A stretch of DNA of 64,000 nucleotides from Bryum argenteum (lineage: Eukaryota > Streptophyta > Bryopsida > Bryales > Bryaceae), in NCBI GenBank assembly GCA_037043015.1, contig CM073330.1, positions 12,666,512 through 12,730,511 on the forward strand, given 5' to 3'. Positions 1-11,782 of the stretch are shown here, in pieces (position 1 is the stretch's first letter; every line of letters starts with the position of its first letter). The position numbers and the translations under genes were made by a program. The notes under the pieces are model-generated. The model was not told the origin of the DNA. It saw only the letters and a program-made list of their open reading frames with translations, and made no database searches.

Positions 1-2100
1 ACAATGACGATGGTTTTTGTCATATTTTTTCTTTGTAGACTGCAAAATTCATTTTGAACTCTACTAAACCAAAAAGATGAAGAAAATTTTAAATATTCTC
101 CACATTGTAATCTTAAATAATAATGATTATGATAAATAATAAATGATAAATAAATAAATAACTAGAAGGTGAGTAGAAAAATATTATTCAGATATGAGCA
201 ACAAACAAATAGGTTTGACTTTCCTCATATTGACAACCTATGATAAGAATTGAAGTATTTGACTTTTGATAAGAAAAAAATAGAAGTGACTACCACTATC
301 ACTGAGTGATGCTTGCTTGTATGTTTTGTATTTACTATTTACATTTATCCTTGAATTAGCAAAGAAGGGTCCATTTTGTATGAACTTAAAGCCTTTGCCC
401 TTCGGAAATCTTCCTTAAAAGTCTTGTGAGTTGCCCTTCTTCTCACTTAACTTGTAATTGGATCTCACCCTTGTTTTTAGTGCCCCTTTTTGAGTTTAGA
501 TATAAATCTAATTTAAGCAAGGACGATATGGCCTTTATATTTTTACCTCATGATGGTCACCTTATAGTCTAAAAATAAAAATAAAAATATAAATATAAAT
601 TGACAACTTTAAAAGCTTCAAATAAGTTGTACAAAAGTCACAAAGCGTGAATTCATTTAGGTGTTGGGATTATTGCCATTTTTTGGCATTTAGAGGCGCT
701 TCACCCTAAATGCGAGAAGCCAAGAGAAAAAGGGTTTGAGCCAATGAGAGGCCTAGGAAATAAGAAGCCAAAGAAATGACACTTCACTCTTGCATGTTTA
801 AATCCACATTACACGAAGAGAAAAGAATGACATGGATAATACTTTTTTCCTTCATGGCAACAAAAATGTAGGCCTACCTGAAAGAGGTGGACCTAACTAT
901 AAATCTGGAGAGCCATTGGTCAAGAATCATTTAGTATATTTAAGATCATTTTTTAAGAGCCCCAAATGGGAGCCTTTGGCCTTTTATCACTTTACACTAC
1001 ATCCAAAGGCCATGGCTTCTCAAGTATGGGCCATGCCCAATTGAAATTTGGCGAGAGGCTTCTCGCTTTTGATGTAAAATGAGCCAAAATTGTTGGTGAA
1101 TTTCACTACAAGACGACTAGCTCTGCACTGTTTTTCCTTTCTAAAATTTCCAAGTCGATTTAAATTTTTTTGGAGATTTATTTTATATTTTTGTGTACAA
1201 GGGTTTTTTTGGAACAGAAGTAAACAACTTTCTACTTGATGATTTCTTCATTTCAAAAACTTTTCAGTGGCATTTTCACTTTGAAGTGAAATACCAAATT
1301 CTCTCTTGTGAATTTCTCTCTTAGGTACAAATATATCACGATTTTGCAATCTCTTAGACCTCTTAACTCCAAATTTGATTCTCATCATCTTAGTAAGTCT
1401 ATCACATGATTGTACAGTTGGAATCTAGCTATCTTTCCATTACTTATATTTACAACTTGTTGAAGAAAATTGTGTTTATAGACTAAAAATAGGTTTGGAC
1501 GTATAAGGGTTTATATTTATTTTCAAGTACATTGATTTATCAATGGAGTAGCCGAGAATGTACATCTTCAAACCATTCTTCATGCAAAATATCACCTTCC
1601 ATGAAACGACATATTTTTAATGGCACCTTCAACAACGGAGTACTAGAATCTCAACATGCCTAGAAAAAATATATACTGGCAAGGGCATGATACGAGACTA
1701 AGACGCGTCTCATTATGTGTGACCTATGTGTAATTCATTATATATGTGCCAAAAATTCCTTTTCTAACCCCATGTATATAAGTGTAGCCATGTCACCCAT
1801 ACTACCATTTGGTAAGAATAATTTTTCAATATTATTTTTTAGTCATAAAATTAGCTTTAAAAAATCACTCTATTTTTAAGGGGGTACCTTATATCATGCC
1901 CTTATATCATGCCCTTACCCATACCCTTCATCAATTGTATTTGGGCCTCCTCAGCAATAAATGGTACCATCACGTGTACCAAAAGTGGAGCCATTTAAAA
2001 GAAATGCAAAATACCGAAGGAGGAAAGCACCTCGAGGTATCCGTAAGTACCACATCAGGAAAAAGCAACAGAAAAAGCAAAAGGCAGAACCTCCACTCAG
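1..2100. other. AT-rich intergenic region, no gene recognised
   Basis: Only short open frames occur here, for example 70 codons at 832-1044 and 100 codons at 1809-2111. None has a recognisable domain, splice context or biased composition. The last few hundred bases must hold the promoter of the UGDH gene that follows, but I see no clear TATA box there. Confidence 0.6.
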
Positions 2101-2250
2101 ATCGCCTTTAAAGTTTCCCCACTTCTGCAGAACTAAGCCCCGCACACCCAAAGTTTCTCGCCAGCACTTGCAGCTTTCCCAATTCGCTCACTCGCTCCTC
2201 CTCGGACGGAACTCCCGTCAATCTCACACCGCTTTCCTCTTCCGTCGATC

Positions 2251-2353
2251 GTAAGCCACTCCCCCCCGCATTTTTTGACCCATTTTTCAGCTGTTTTGGA
2301 CCATTTTTGGTTTAGATCTGAGCAAGGGTTTTGGTTTTTTGTTTGGAAAACAG
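2251..2353 (+). other. 5'UTR intron of the UGDH gene
   Basis: A consensus donor (GTAAGC after TCGATC) at 2251 and an acceptor (AAAACAG) ending at 2353 bound a 103-bp intron. It ends 13 bases before the UGDH start codon. A frame open through the intron would start at 2331, but it adds 12 residues that do not belong to the family. This favours the start at 2367. An intron in the leader of an otherwise intronless coding region is common in plant UGDH genes (recalled, not checked). Confidence 0.7.
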
Positions 2354-2366
2354 GGGCGTTGTCAAG

Positions 2367-3809
2367 ATGGTGAAGATTTGCTGCATTGGAGCTGGCTATG
2401 TCGGGGGGCCAACGATGGCGATGATAGCGCTCAAGTGCCCCGACATCGAGGTCGTAGTGGTGGACATCAGCAAGCCACGAATCGCCGCATGGAACAGCGA
2501 CGATCTTCCCATTTACGAACCCGGACTCGACGGCGTTGTGAAGAGCTGCCGCGGCAAGAATCTCTTCTTCTCCACCGAAGTCGAGAAGCACGTCGCGGAG
2601 GCCGACATTGTCTTCGTCTCCGTCAACACGCCAACCAAGACTCGCGGTCTTGGAGCGGGGAAGGCCGCAGATCTGACATACTGGGAGAGCGCGGCCCGTA
2701 TGATAGGCGACGTTTCCAAGAGCGACAAGATCGTCGTGGAGAAGTCGACTGTGCCCGTGAAGACAGCGGAAGCGATCGAAAAGATTCTCACTCACAACAA
2801 CAAGGGCATCAACTTCCAGATCTTGTCTAACCCTGAGTTTCTTGCTGAGGGAACTGCCATTGCAGATCTGGACAAGCCCGACCGTGTGCTCATCGGAGGA
2901 CGCATGACGCCCGAAGGTCAGAAGGCCGTCGCCGCTTTGAAGGCTGTGTACGCTCACTGGGTGCCGGAAGATCGCATTATCACCACGAACCTCTGGTCCG
3001 CTGAGCTTTCGAAGCTCGCTGCTAACGCCTTCCTCGCTCAGCGAATCTCGTCCATTAACGCCATGAGCGCGCTTTGCGAGTCCACCGGCGCCGATGTGAA
3101 CGAAGTCGCGTACGCCGTTGGCAAGGACTCTCGGATCGGGGCGAAGTTTCTCAACGCTAGCGTCGGTTTTGGTGGATCTTGCTTTCAGAAGGACATTCTT
3201 AACCTTGTGTACATTTGTGAGTGCAATGGACTCCCGGAGGTTGCGAACTACTGGAAGCAGGTTGTCTCCATCAACGACTACCAGAAGACGAGATTCGTCA
3301 AGCGTGTTGTTTCTTCGATGTTTAACACAGTTTCAGGCAAGAAGATTGCCATTCTCGGATTTGCATTCAAGAAAGACACCGGTGATACGAGGGAGACTCC
3401 TGCTATCGACGTATGCCATGGTCTTCTCGGCGACAAGGCTCTACTGTCGATCTACGATCCTCAAGTGACTGAGGAGCAGATGAAGCGTGACCTTGCCATG
3501 AACAAGTTCGATTGGGATCATCCTCAGCACTTGCAGCCACAATCACCGACTGCCTTCAAGCAAGTGAGTGTTGTGTGGGATGCTTATGAAGCTTGCAAGG
3601 ATGCTCACGGCATTTGCATCATCACCGAGTGGGACGAGTTTAAGAAGCTCGACTACCAGAAGATTTATGACAACATGCAGAAGCCGGCTTTCATCTTCGA
3701 TGGTCGTAATGCTCTTGACGTCGAGGCGATGCGCAAGATTGGATTCGTTGTGTACTCCATTGGTAAGCCTTTGGATCCCTGGGTTAAGGATCTGCAGGTA
3801 TCGATCTAG
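2367..3809 (+). CDS. UGD: UDP-glucose 6-dehydrogenase
   Basis: Cytosolic enzyme that oxidises UDP-glucose to UDP-glucuronate in two NAD+-dependent steps, feeding cell-wall pectin and hemicellulose synthesis. The protein is 480 residues, the usual plant length, from a single coding exon. The N-terminal Rossmann fold starts at once with GAGYVGGPT (G8, G10, G13). Glu161 lies in EFLAEGTAI. Lys216 and Asn220 lie in LSKLAANAF. The catalytic cysteine is Cys272 in [10 protein letters not shown]. The C-terminal UDP-binding domain holds [15 protein letters not shown]. All active-site residues I could check are present and there are no breaks. The start at 2367 gives [14 protein letters not shown], the family N-terminus. 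GC content is higher than in flanking DNA, as expected for a conserved coding exon. Confidence 0.97.
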   Translation: MVKICCIGAGYVGGPTMAMIALKCPDIEVVVVDISKPRIAAWNSDDLPIYEPGLDGVVKSCRGKNLFFSTEVEKHVAEADIVFVSVNTPTKTRGLGAGKAADLTYWESAARMIGDVSKSDKIVVEKSTVPVKTAEAIEKILTHNNKGINFQILSNPEFLAEGTAIADLDKPDRVLIGGRMTPEGQKAVAALKAVYAHWVPEDRIITTNLWSAELSKLAANAFLAQRISSINAMSALCESTGADVNEVAYAVGKDSRIGAKFLNASVGFGGSCFQKDILNLVYICECNGLPEVANYWKQVVSINDYQKTRFVKRVVSSMFNTVSGKKIAILGFAFKKDTGDTRETPAIDVCHGLLGDKALLSIYDPQVTEEQMKRDLAMNKFDWDHPQHLQPQSPTAFKQVSVVWDAYEACKDAHGICIITEWDEFKKLDYQKIYDNMQKPAFIFDGRNALDVEAMRKIGFVVYSIGKPLDPWVKDLQVSI

Positions 3810-4903
3810 AGCTAGAATTTCCTCCAACCATTCTTTGATTCCTGACCGTTTGTGCACCGGTCTGGAGAAAAGCTAGTAGTTAGCCAGATCTGCGATTCAA
3901 TTTTGTTATGACGATAGTCTGGTGCACACATTACTGAGTCAGATGAAGGCCTCTGAAGTAGCTTGATGACGCCTGTTTCCCTGTTAATGTATAAGCATTT
4001 GTAATTGATCCCTCTTTTTTTTAAAATTGCCTTGTTACTGTTCCCTACGTTGTGTTCGATGCAGCTGTGTATACGACTTCTGCTTTTTTTGTATGATATA
4101 TGGATGGCTCGTTGTTTTGAGACTAGTCAATTTTGTTGTGGCACTTACGCAAGAATTTTGATTCAGCCAGAATTCAGTGTGAAGACCCCTATGCTGTTTC
4201 TTATGTAATTTGTAGATGATGCCTTTTCTTACTAAGATGCGTTGTTACTTCTTATAGGATTCTGCGTTGAGTCAGTTTCTGCACTCTTGTATGATATGTG
4301 GTTCGGACATTTCTACGCAGTTTGACTTCTTCTTGAGATTTAGTATGGCACCTCAAATTTGCCTTGACCATTAAGCAGATAGATTCTTTTAAACCGTCAA
4401 TAGTGTCCTCAGTATTTCGGTTTGTCACTTCGTCCATGCGCTTTTTCACTGTTACCATTTTCAATCAAATCTGCTCATGATATGTAAAAGGTAGTGAACA
4501 GATGCTACAAAAAAACACATACTGAAAGAACGAATCCTTCGAAGGCACTCCAGGGTGAACGTAGATACGACCAAAGAGACTTCGACACATTCGAAATCAC
4601 TTCTTCCAACACCTTTGATATCTCTTTACTAAATAATTGAATTAGATCACGTGTTTGCAACATGCAAGAATCAGATGGAAGCTTCTGACATAGCCTTTGC
4701 CCTCCAGCCCATGCATCTGTTTTCCTTCATTCGCACTTTGCTTTTAACTCTTGGCTCCACCCTTCGTCTCCATTTTGCCACTCCCAAATCGATCTAAGGA
4801 AGGCTTAAAAACCTACACTCTCTAGAAATCTCATTTCTGTTGGGCAATAAATGGGTGAGTCCATGTTGGTGTCGTCGATGTTCAAAACTAGTCACGTGAG
4901 GCT
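3810..4903. other. UGDH 3'UTR and intergenic spacer
   Basis: The UGDH transcript must end in the first few hundred bases. The rest lies between two genes that converge (UGDH on +, L3 on -), so it holds both 3' ends. No third gene or convincing RNA gene is visible. Open frames at 4005-4208 (+) and 4252-4464 (-) are short and featureless. Confidence 0.6.
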
Positions 4904-6558
4904 CTACTTTTCTTCTAAGTAAGGATCCACTTCGCCATAATCAGCAATCAATGGAGAAAGATCGTCCTCTTCGGTCGGTTCGTAAGTAGGAAATGGAACG
5001 ACTGAGAAATCTGGCTTCTTGTAAAAAGCATCTCTGATGTACACGAAATTCCCCTTGTGGCCTGGAACCTGTTGATCATTCCAGAGCGATAAAATCAATA
5101 TGTGCTTCAAACTTTTAAGAACTGTTGCATGAGAGATGGTTTTACTTTACCTGACCACGAACCCACATTAGGTCCCTTTCAGGCTCGATCTTGTAGATCC
5201 ATACATTCTTCACCGTTCTCCTTACTGCTCCCATATGCCCTGCCATCTTCTTGCCCTTGAAAACCTGCAGTGACAATGTCTCTGTTTAGGTATATGAATG
5301 CCACCAATTGTACCGTAGGAGTAGATTCGATCTTCTGAGTCTAGTGTTCTTTGGCAGGGCTTTAGATGACCTCAAAACAATTCAATTCTTTCAGCGTCTA
5401 TGTTAAGCTATTCGAATGACGGCAGGTGATGAACGGATTGTAATGTAGGAGGAGACTTGACATGTTATAGAGCTCCTTCTTCACACAAAAATGGACCTTC
5501 AAACGACACCTGATTTCGTTCTGTAAGTGTCTCTGTTGCGCTAATTGAGTGTGGGCAGACGAGAAGGAGGAGCCTTGACATACTATGGAGCTTCTAGTGC
5601 GATTTGAACGGACCTCCGTACAAAACTGAACTTCGTTCTTTGAATGACGGCAAACAAGAATTGCACCATAGAAGGGAATTAAGTGAAGCTTGTATTTTCT
5701 AGGTCTAGTGCTCTTTGGGAACCTGATTTCAACTTTTTGAGTGTCTATGTTTAGCTATGTAAATGACGGTGGACGAAAATTTGCAGTGTACACATTGTGC
5801 TGTAGGAGGAATTTGACACACTGTGGAGCTTCTTCTATTTCTAGGTTTATGCTCTTTAAAACGGCGTTTATGAATCGAAGGTTGAGAGACAAATGCATAC
5901 CTTGCCAGGGTCTTGTCGTCCACCAGTGGAACCTAAGCTTCGATGTGAAAGCGAAGCACCATGAGAAGCAGGCATACCAGCAAACCCCCACCGTTTCATT
6001 CCTCCCTGATCAAATACAAATTTGATCAGCGCCAATAATCACACTACAAAACCAGGCTTCCGAAGGATAGCAATTCGTTCTTACCTGGAAGCCTTTTCCG
6101 GTGGTGATTCCAGCGATGTCCACGTACTGGCCGGGTGCGAAGTGGCGAACTGAAATCTCAGTCCCAACCGGTAAAATGCCGTCTTCGGTGACGGGAAACT
6201 CAGCCAAATGTTGCTTCAATGGCACTCCGGCTGCCTTGAAATGCCCTAACTCGGGCTTCGTCAATTGCTTCGCCTTCCTTTGCCCCGCGCCAATCTGGAA
6301 AGCGAAGGATTGAGGGACTGATCGGGGATTTGGATTTGTGAGTAATTTTTTGGGAGGGGGATGTTTACTTACCTGGAGAGCGTAGTGGCCGTCGGTCTCG
6401 TCCGTCTTCACTTGCACGACGTGGTTGTCGTTCACCCAGAGGACCGTCATTGGCACACGCGCTCCCCACTTGTCCCAGATTGCTGTCATGCCACATTTCA
6501 CCGCGATCACGCCTGTTCGGAAGGATTCCCTGCTCGCTCTCACCACAGCTTCCGCCAT
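4904..6558 (-). CDS. Organellar (mitochondrial-type) ribosomal protein uL3
   Basis: Large-subunit ribosomal protein L3 of the bacterial/mitochondrial type, an early-assembling protein near the peptidyl-transferase centre. Five exons: 6558-6373, 6294-6085, 6005-5901, 5264-5151 and 5068-4904. All four introns are GT-AG and phase 0, giving 259 residues. Residues 14-32 ([19 protein letters not shown]) are the N-terminal L3 motif. [11 protein letters not shown] followed by [13 protein letters not shown] and KKMAGHMG (about residues 132-178) is the L3 signature region. The first in-frame ATG is at 6558, with an in-frame TGA about 27 bases upstream. No targeting presequence is visible, although plant mitochondrial L3 proteins I recall are about 60 residues longer at the N-terminus. 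Either an upstream exon was missed or targeting is internal. Plastid L3 is a less likely alternative. Confidence 0.94.
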
Positions 6559-6630
6559 GATCGCTCCCCCCAAACCCTCTCCAATTCAGGATTCGATCGC
6601 CATGATGGAAGGAGAGAGACGAACACAATG

Positions 6631-6643
6631 TAGGGTTTAGGGT
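6631..6643 (-). promoter_or_regulatory. Telo-box near the start of the L3 gene
   Basis: On the minus strand the sequence reads AACCCTAAACCCTA, with the telo-box core AAACCCTA, about 75 bases upstream of the L3 start codon. Telo-boxes are known elements of plant promoters for ribosomal-protein and translation genes, so the motif fits the gene next to it. Activity is inferred. Confidence 0.5.
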
Positions 6644-6659
6644 TTTGGGTGGATGAAAT

Positions 6660-8075
6660 CGTTTTCATCGGTAAACGTCATCCATCTGAGGTTTCGCCAA
6701 CGACGATGTGCTCTAAAGTGCACTAAATTGGGTGGTAGATCAATTAGGTAATTCTATACAAGATCCTACGGTTGAATTTTTCAGAATCAACTTTGAAAAA
6801 AAATTGTACAACAATTTAGAAAGAGTTATTTGAAGATTACTATAAACTGATCTAGATTTATTTATATTTATTTTCCCTTAAATTTCTGCACCTTAGAACA
6901 TTGATGCATGTACCTCATGCATTGATAGAGTAGAGGGTGTTTGGCTATACTTGTCCTTCCTAAAATTTTTAGTTTCTCTATATAAGTGCTTAAAATTTCA
7001 CAATATATTGAATCTATTTGTTGATTACTAGAAAATAGTATTTAAAATCCAAATATTCCATGATAAGTGTGCATGCCTTACAATAATCTCCACATAAATG
7101 GCACTCGATTTTATTGTTATTTTATTTTTAGTTTTCTGCTTCATAATTAGTTGCTTAATGTACGTAACATTGAAAGGTCATACTACTTCAACAAAATGGT
7201 GTTGCTATCATGGTTTTGGTTGCTAAAATAACACCAATGTATGCATTTATTGTGTGTTATATTCATAGCAGAAGATGATGAAGTGATGTTGAAAAATATG
7301 TATGATTATAGAAAAAGAAAAAATAAAAATAAAAAAAGAAAAAAAATAAAAAATTTACAACATTTAAAATACGGTATGAAATGGTAGCTTCATCTTGCAT
7401 TGGAAGAGAGTAATTTTGAAGGTAAAACATTAAATTGAGGCCTTGAAACTTCAAGGATTAACTCCTAAACGTCCCAACCTATTTTTAGCCAAAAAACACA
7501 TTTGCAAAAAAAGTGTCATAAATGAAAATGAAGATAAGTTTTTCAGATCTTAATTGTACACAACTTGTAATAGACTTGTTGTAGGGTCTTGTGAACTAAA
7601 AATTAAGCCATAAGGCCTCATAAATCAGGAGATCATAACATATTAGTACTAAAAACAAACTCCAAAATTTCATCATTATCACTTTAGAATGGAAATCCTA
7701 CCAACAAGATCACCAACTACTAAGTTATATGCATCATTTAACTAAATATGGACTTTGGGCTTATTTATGGACTTTAAAACATGGGGAGATCCCTCCATCC
7801 ATAACCATAAAATCTACATATTTGAAGAGTATCTTCATATAACCTAGATTCTAGAAATCATTTTGCAGCTATTGTTCTTAATTGTAGACCGTGGACTGTC
7901 CATATTTAGTTAAATATGTCATTTATTCATCTTCATCTCAATATCATCAATACCAAAAAAATAAAAAATAAAAAATAAAAAAAAAATATAAATAAATCTT
8001 GGCTCAAATAATAGCCTTGAGAACTGCCCAAAAAAAATATTCAAAGGAAAAATAGTTCAAAACTAGACCCTCTAT
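6660..8075. other. AT-rich intergenic region
   Basis: No gene is visible. A low-complexity A-rich tract lies near 7312-7355. An inverted repeat with core ATTTAACTAAATATGGAC (about 7738-7755, and reversed at about 7896-7913) encloses about 140 bp and may be the ends of an old small transposon, but no target duplication was found. Confidence 0.5.
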
Positions 8076-8327
8076 CCCCAATTCCATTAAAATGGCGTCA
8101 TGTCGCTAAAATGGCACACCTCAACTTTCTGAACTGCAGTTCAAAAACCATATGACATAATAGAATTTGAAGATGATATTATGGGAAATGAGTAACAATG
8201 TCTATAAAGGAGTGATATTATTAAAAAATTGTGATATTAGAGAATACACCATTCCATGTGAACACATATGTAAGATTCGGTGTGACAAAATGGCACATAG
8301 CATAGTGCCATTTTAACGGAATTGAGG
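8076..8327 (-). mobile_element. Free-standing MITE, same family as the one in the satellite
   Basis: A 252-bp element with terminal inverted repeats: the left end CCCCAATTCCATTAAAATGG pairs with the right end CCATTTTAACGGAATTGAGG. Its inside (for example GGCACACCTCAACTTTCTG, then GAACTGCAGTTC) matches the reverse complement of the 256-bp block in each 945-bp satellite unit from 21 kb onward, over its whole length, at roughly 80 percent by eye. It has no coding capacity. I could not identify a clean target-site duplication. Being outside the array, it shows that the satellite block began as an independent element. Confidence 0.85.
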
Positions 8328-11280
8328 TTCATTTGCACTTAAATTCATGCCTCATCTTCAAACCATCTTCGATCTTGTCAAGGTTTCTACCACTAAAACT
8401 AGACTCTAATTGAAAATCATCCCAAAAAATAAAGTTGAAATCCAATGGTGGATGAACGAAATATAGCTACTCAAATATCATCCATTTTTCACTTTTTGTC
8501 GTGACAAACATTATTGCAAATCCAATAGCAAAAGTATTAGGATTTTCATAATCATAATCATGATCTGAAGGTAAAGATTAGATCATGATTATGAAAAGAA
8601 AAGAAATTTTTTATCAGAAACTGGTTTTGAGCTTACATAATTGGTAAAAATTGTCCAGTTGTCCGATGCTTGGAAACACAATAGAAGAGTTGTCTTCATT
8701 AAAATGCATGCCATCAAATCATACTATATTGCATGAGTGTGCAATTTCTACTACAAGTACAAGACTTGATTTGGGACCTATTCCAAGTGATTTCATTTAA
8801 AAAAGACCTTGGGTGAAGAAGTTACGGCTCTTCAAAGTTGCTACCTTTCATCCAAAATGTAGTTTCTACATTCGACGCGTTAAGGGTCAAAAATGACCAC
8901 GTGTAGTGAATACACATATGTAAACATTAAATTATTCCAATGTTAGACCTTAAAATACACTTGGAGGAATATTGGGAAGATCCTTAAGAATATGTATGAT
9001 ACTGTCATAAAACAAAACAAGCTCATAATGTGAGGGCCTCTTGTTTTTATAAAGATAGGATGACGCAATAAATCATAATATATATGTATATACATTTGTT
9101 GGTTCTTATGTGACAAAGATAAACATTGAAAGAAAGCTCACCATGGATTACAACTTCTTACATGATTACAATGTTTCATGTATTTCTACATTTGCTTTTT
9201 GTCATAAATAACTACCTCAAACTATATCTGGAATTAAACCTCAAAGAAAGTGAACTACAAAGGTTGCAAATAGAAATGCTTTGAGATAGATGTTTATGAA
9301 TGCTATAGAAGGTATAAGAATCATATCTACAAGTGGAATTTGGTTAACATAAGATGTGATTAAAACAAATGTTAAGAAAGATTTAAAGATTTGTAAGCAT
9401 GTGACAAATAAAACTAACAAAAGTGGTTGTAGTAACAAGTGAGTCACATGAGGGTCTAAGTTATGAGCTTCTTCAAAGTTATGACCTAGACAAGAAAGTG
9501 TAATTAAGATTGATGTTTTCAATATAAATGCAATAAGAAGGAATGTAGCAAGATCCAAGCCTTCATATTGATTGTTTTTTGAGGAGGTGGTTAAAGCGCT
9601 AGTATCAATTGTGAAGCTCTTGTTTTCTTGTCCCTAAATGACTCTTTCCACAAAATCTTAAGAAGCACACAAGTTTGTTTTATATCCATTCAGATTGGAT
9701 TGTCATGAATAACTTCCTTTCTTGTGCCTCCATGAAAGTTTGTTTTTCCTTTGATGTTACTTCAACGAATACATGCCGTCAAATATTTTTATTCAATGCT
9801 TGAAGTCCCAATTTGATTTGGCTCCTACATTCAGTCACTTGATACAAATACATATGTGGTGTAGAAGTTTGGCTTACATATAATGTTGAAGGTTTATACA
9901 CTTGATGTAAGTTTTAATCAAAATTTCCATGTTCGCAACATAGTTGCAATGAAACATATGGTTGTTGCTTTCTACTGAAACAATTCGTAATGTGTAACTG
10001 CAAGTCAATGAAAGCTTTTCCTATTTCATTTGATCATATCATTGTATTTCTTCAATTCAAATGTATATAGTGTAGCACATAGAGTTCTCAAAAAAGAAAT
10101 TGTATCAGAAACAACTACAATCAATGCCTCAAATCATCTACAAATTGTTGTTATATTGTAGCACTATCACAGAAATGAATCATGTTCTATTTAACAATAA
10201 AACTTCAAAAAGTTGCACAATATATAGCACCAAGTTACAGGTAGGGATGCAAGTACAACATTTATTTACACAAATAACATAGAGATTTCAAAAGTTACTC
10301 CAAAGTGACCTAGAATCTACATGATGGTGAAGGTTCCAAAACCTAATGTATTTAAATTCCGTTTATTTTTTAAAAGGCCCAAGAAATTACCACAAAAATC
10401 ACATCAAGCTTGTAGTGTCCTTGATACCAAGGTTTGAAAAAAATGTCAATCAAACTTAGATCATTGACATTGTTTGAAGAAGAATGAAGCTCATAACATA
10501 AACAATACGAATGTAAATGAGGATAAAATATAGCAATAGATACAAAGTTTTCAATGAATATTGATGTGATGAATGAAATTTATTCTTGTCTTAAAAAAAA
10601 ACCCAAGTACATTGCATTATTAAGTATAAAAAGTCTAATGAACCTACATGAATCACATAATAAGGATAAAGCTTCATCTTACAACAAAAGCTTGTTACGG
10701 TGACTAAATTGTCTAATTTTATATTATACTACTTGTAACAGTTATTTTTCCAAAATGAATAATCTTGGTGCTTGTCCATATATGGGGCTTTAGAAGGAAA
10801 AATAATTATGGGCAAAAATGACCTTGACTTTTAGGGGTCAATATAATAATAATAATAAAAAAAAAAAATAATAAAAAAGAATATATTCTTAAGCTCTTTC
10901 CAAAAATCAACATATCGCATATGTATTCTATAGTACTAATAAGTTTTAGAAGACTAATTTCTTTATTCAGCAATATAAACTAAAAATAGCTATGTTCATT
11001 TGGTTGGTAAAAGAATTCATCAAGTTAATAATGCCATGGTTACCACAATACAAGAAAACTCTTCTACTTTTGTAATTTAAATATGTACATATGCTTCAAA
11101 ATATATGTATTAATAACTATGGTACTTACGAAGACTCACAATCAAAATATTTCAAAAACCTTAAACAAAAAAAATAATATTATATGTAGAAGACTCTTGA
11201 CACAAGTACAAAACATTCCTCATACTCTGGTAACCATAATTAGTGCTGGTAACACTAATTTCGGTTAACACTAAATACCA
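8328..11280. other. AT-rich intergenic region
   Basis: No gene recognised; open frames such as 9241-9558 (-) and 10100-10282 (+) lack any family signal. A short hairpin lies at about 8534-8597, where TTTTCATAATCA and AGATCATGATTATGAAAA form opposing arms. An AAT/A-rich tract sits at about 10846-10880. Confidence 0.5.
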
Positions 11281-11294
11281 CATAGCGAGCAGAT

Positions 11295-11463
11295 ATGAAT
11301 GCCCCTGTGATACCTCAATTGAGAACCGGAAGGTTGCTTCTCGATACCCGGCCGCTTCCTCCACCTGAAGAGCGCCCTCATATTCTCGCACATTCAAATC
11401 CCAGCTTCAAAGATCCTGCAGGCAAATGCAATGAGAGCCGAATCAAAGCTCCGATGATCGCAG
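11295..11463 (+). other. Possible 5' leader exon with upstream open frame of the pseudouridine synthase gene
   Basis: A 56-codon frame starting MNAPVIPQLRTGRLLLDTRP runs to a possible donor (GCAG/GTACAG) at 11463. Its composition is more coding-like than the flanks. However, it leaves one base over, and joining it to the acceptor at 11754 needs two. It therefore cannot extend the synthase in frame by the obvious splice. It may be a leader exon with an upstream ORF, or chance. Confidence 0.25.
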
Positions 11464-11518
11464 GTACAGCAACCTTAATCCCACTTTCTTTCACTATCGT
11501 TCTCATTCCCGGAAAATT

Positions 11519-11640
11519 CATCTTCAAGCATTGCAGCACAATAATCTTACATACGGCTCAATGCAGTTTTTGAGTCTTGTAGGATTCAATTCAAATAATT
11601 AGGTCAGCCATGGCTAGATCGTAACGAAGGCCATGGTACA
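11519..11640 (+). pseudogene. Decayed tandem copy of pseudouridine synthase coding exon 1
   Basis: This stretch aligns with 11705-11845, about 190 bp downstream. Both have ATCTTCAAGC-TTGCAGCAC, then an acceptor-like TCTTGTAGGAT, then GCCATGG-AGATC-TAACGAAGG. The second copy encodes the functional GKPWPDLNEG. The first has lost that frame and has gaps. It is a partial duplication of an intron end plus exon 1. Confidence 0.6.
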
Positions 11641-11782
11641 GTAGTTCTGATTCAGTTTTGTTCGATATGAAACTGGTTTCGAGCGCATGGAATTTATATA
11701 TGCATATCTTCAAGCTTTGCAGCACTTGCTGCTTAATGCGGTTTTGTCTTGTAGGATATATTTTAGCGAATTTAGTAACGAT

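Noticed and set aside
1951..2254. Basic 97-codon frame with KYRRRKAPRGIRKYHIRKKQQ
   Set aside because: Overlaps the UGDH leader; the other strand and frames are also open, and no protein family was recognised.
2133..2957. 274-codon minus-strand frame
   Set aside because: Antisense shadow of the UGDH coding exon, created by its codon bias.
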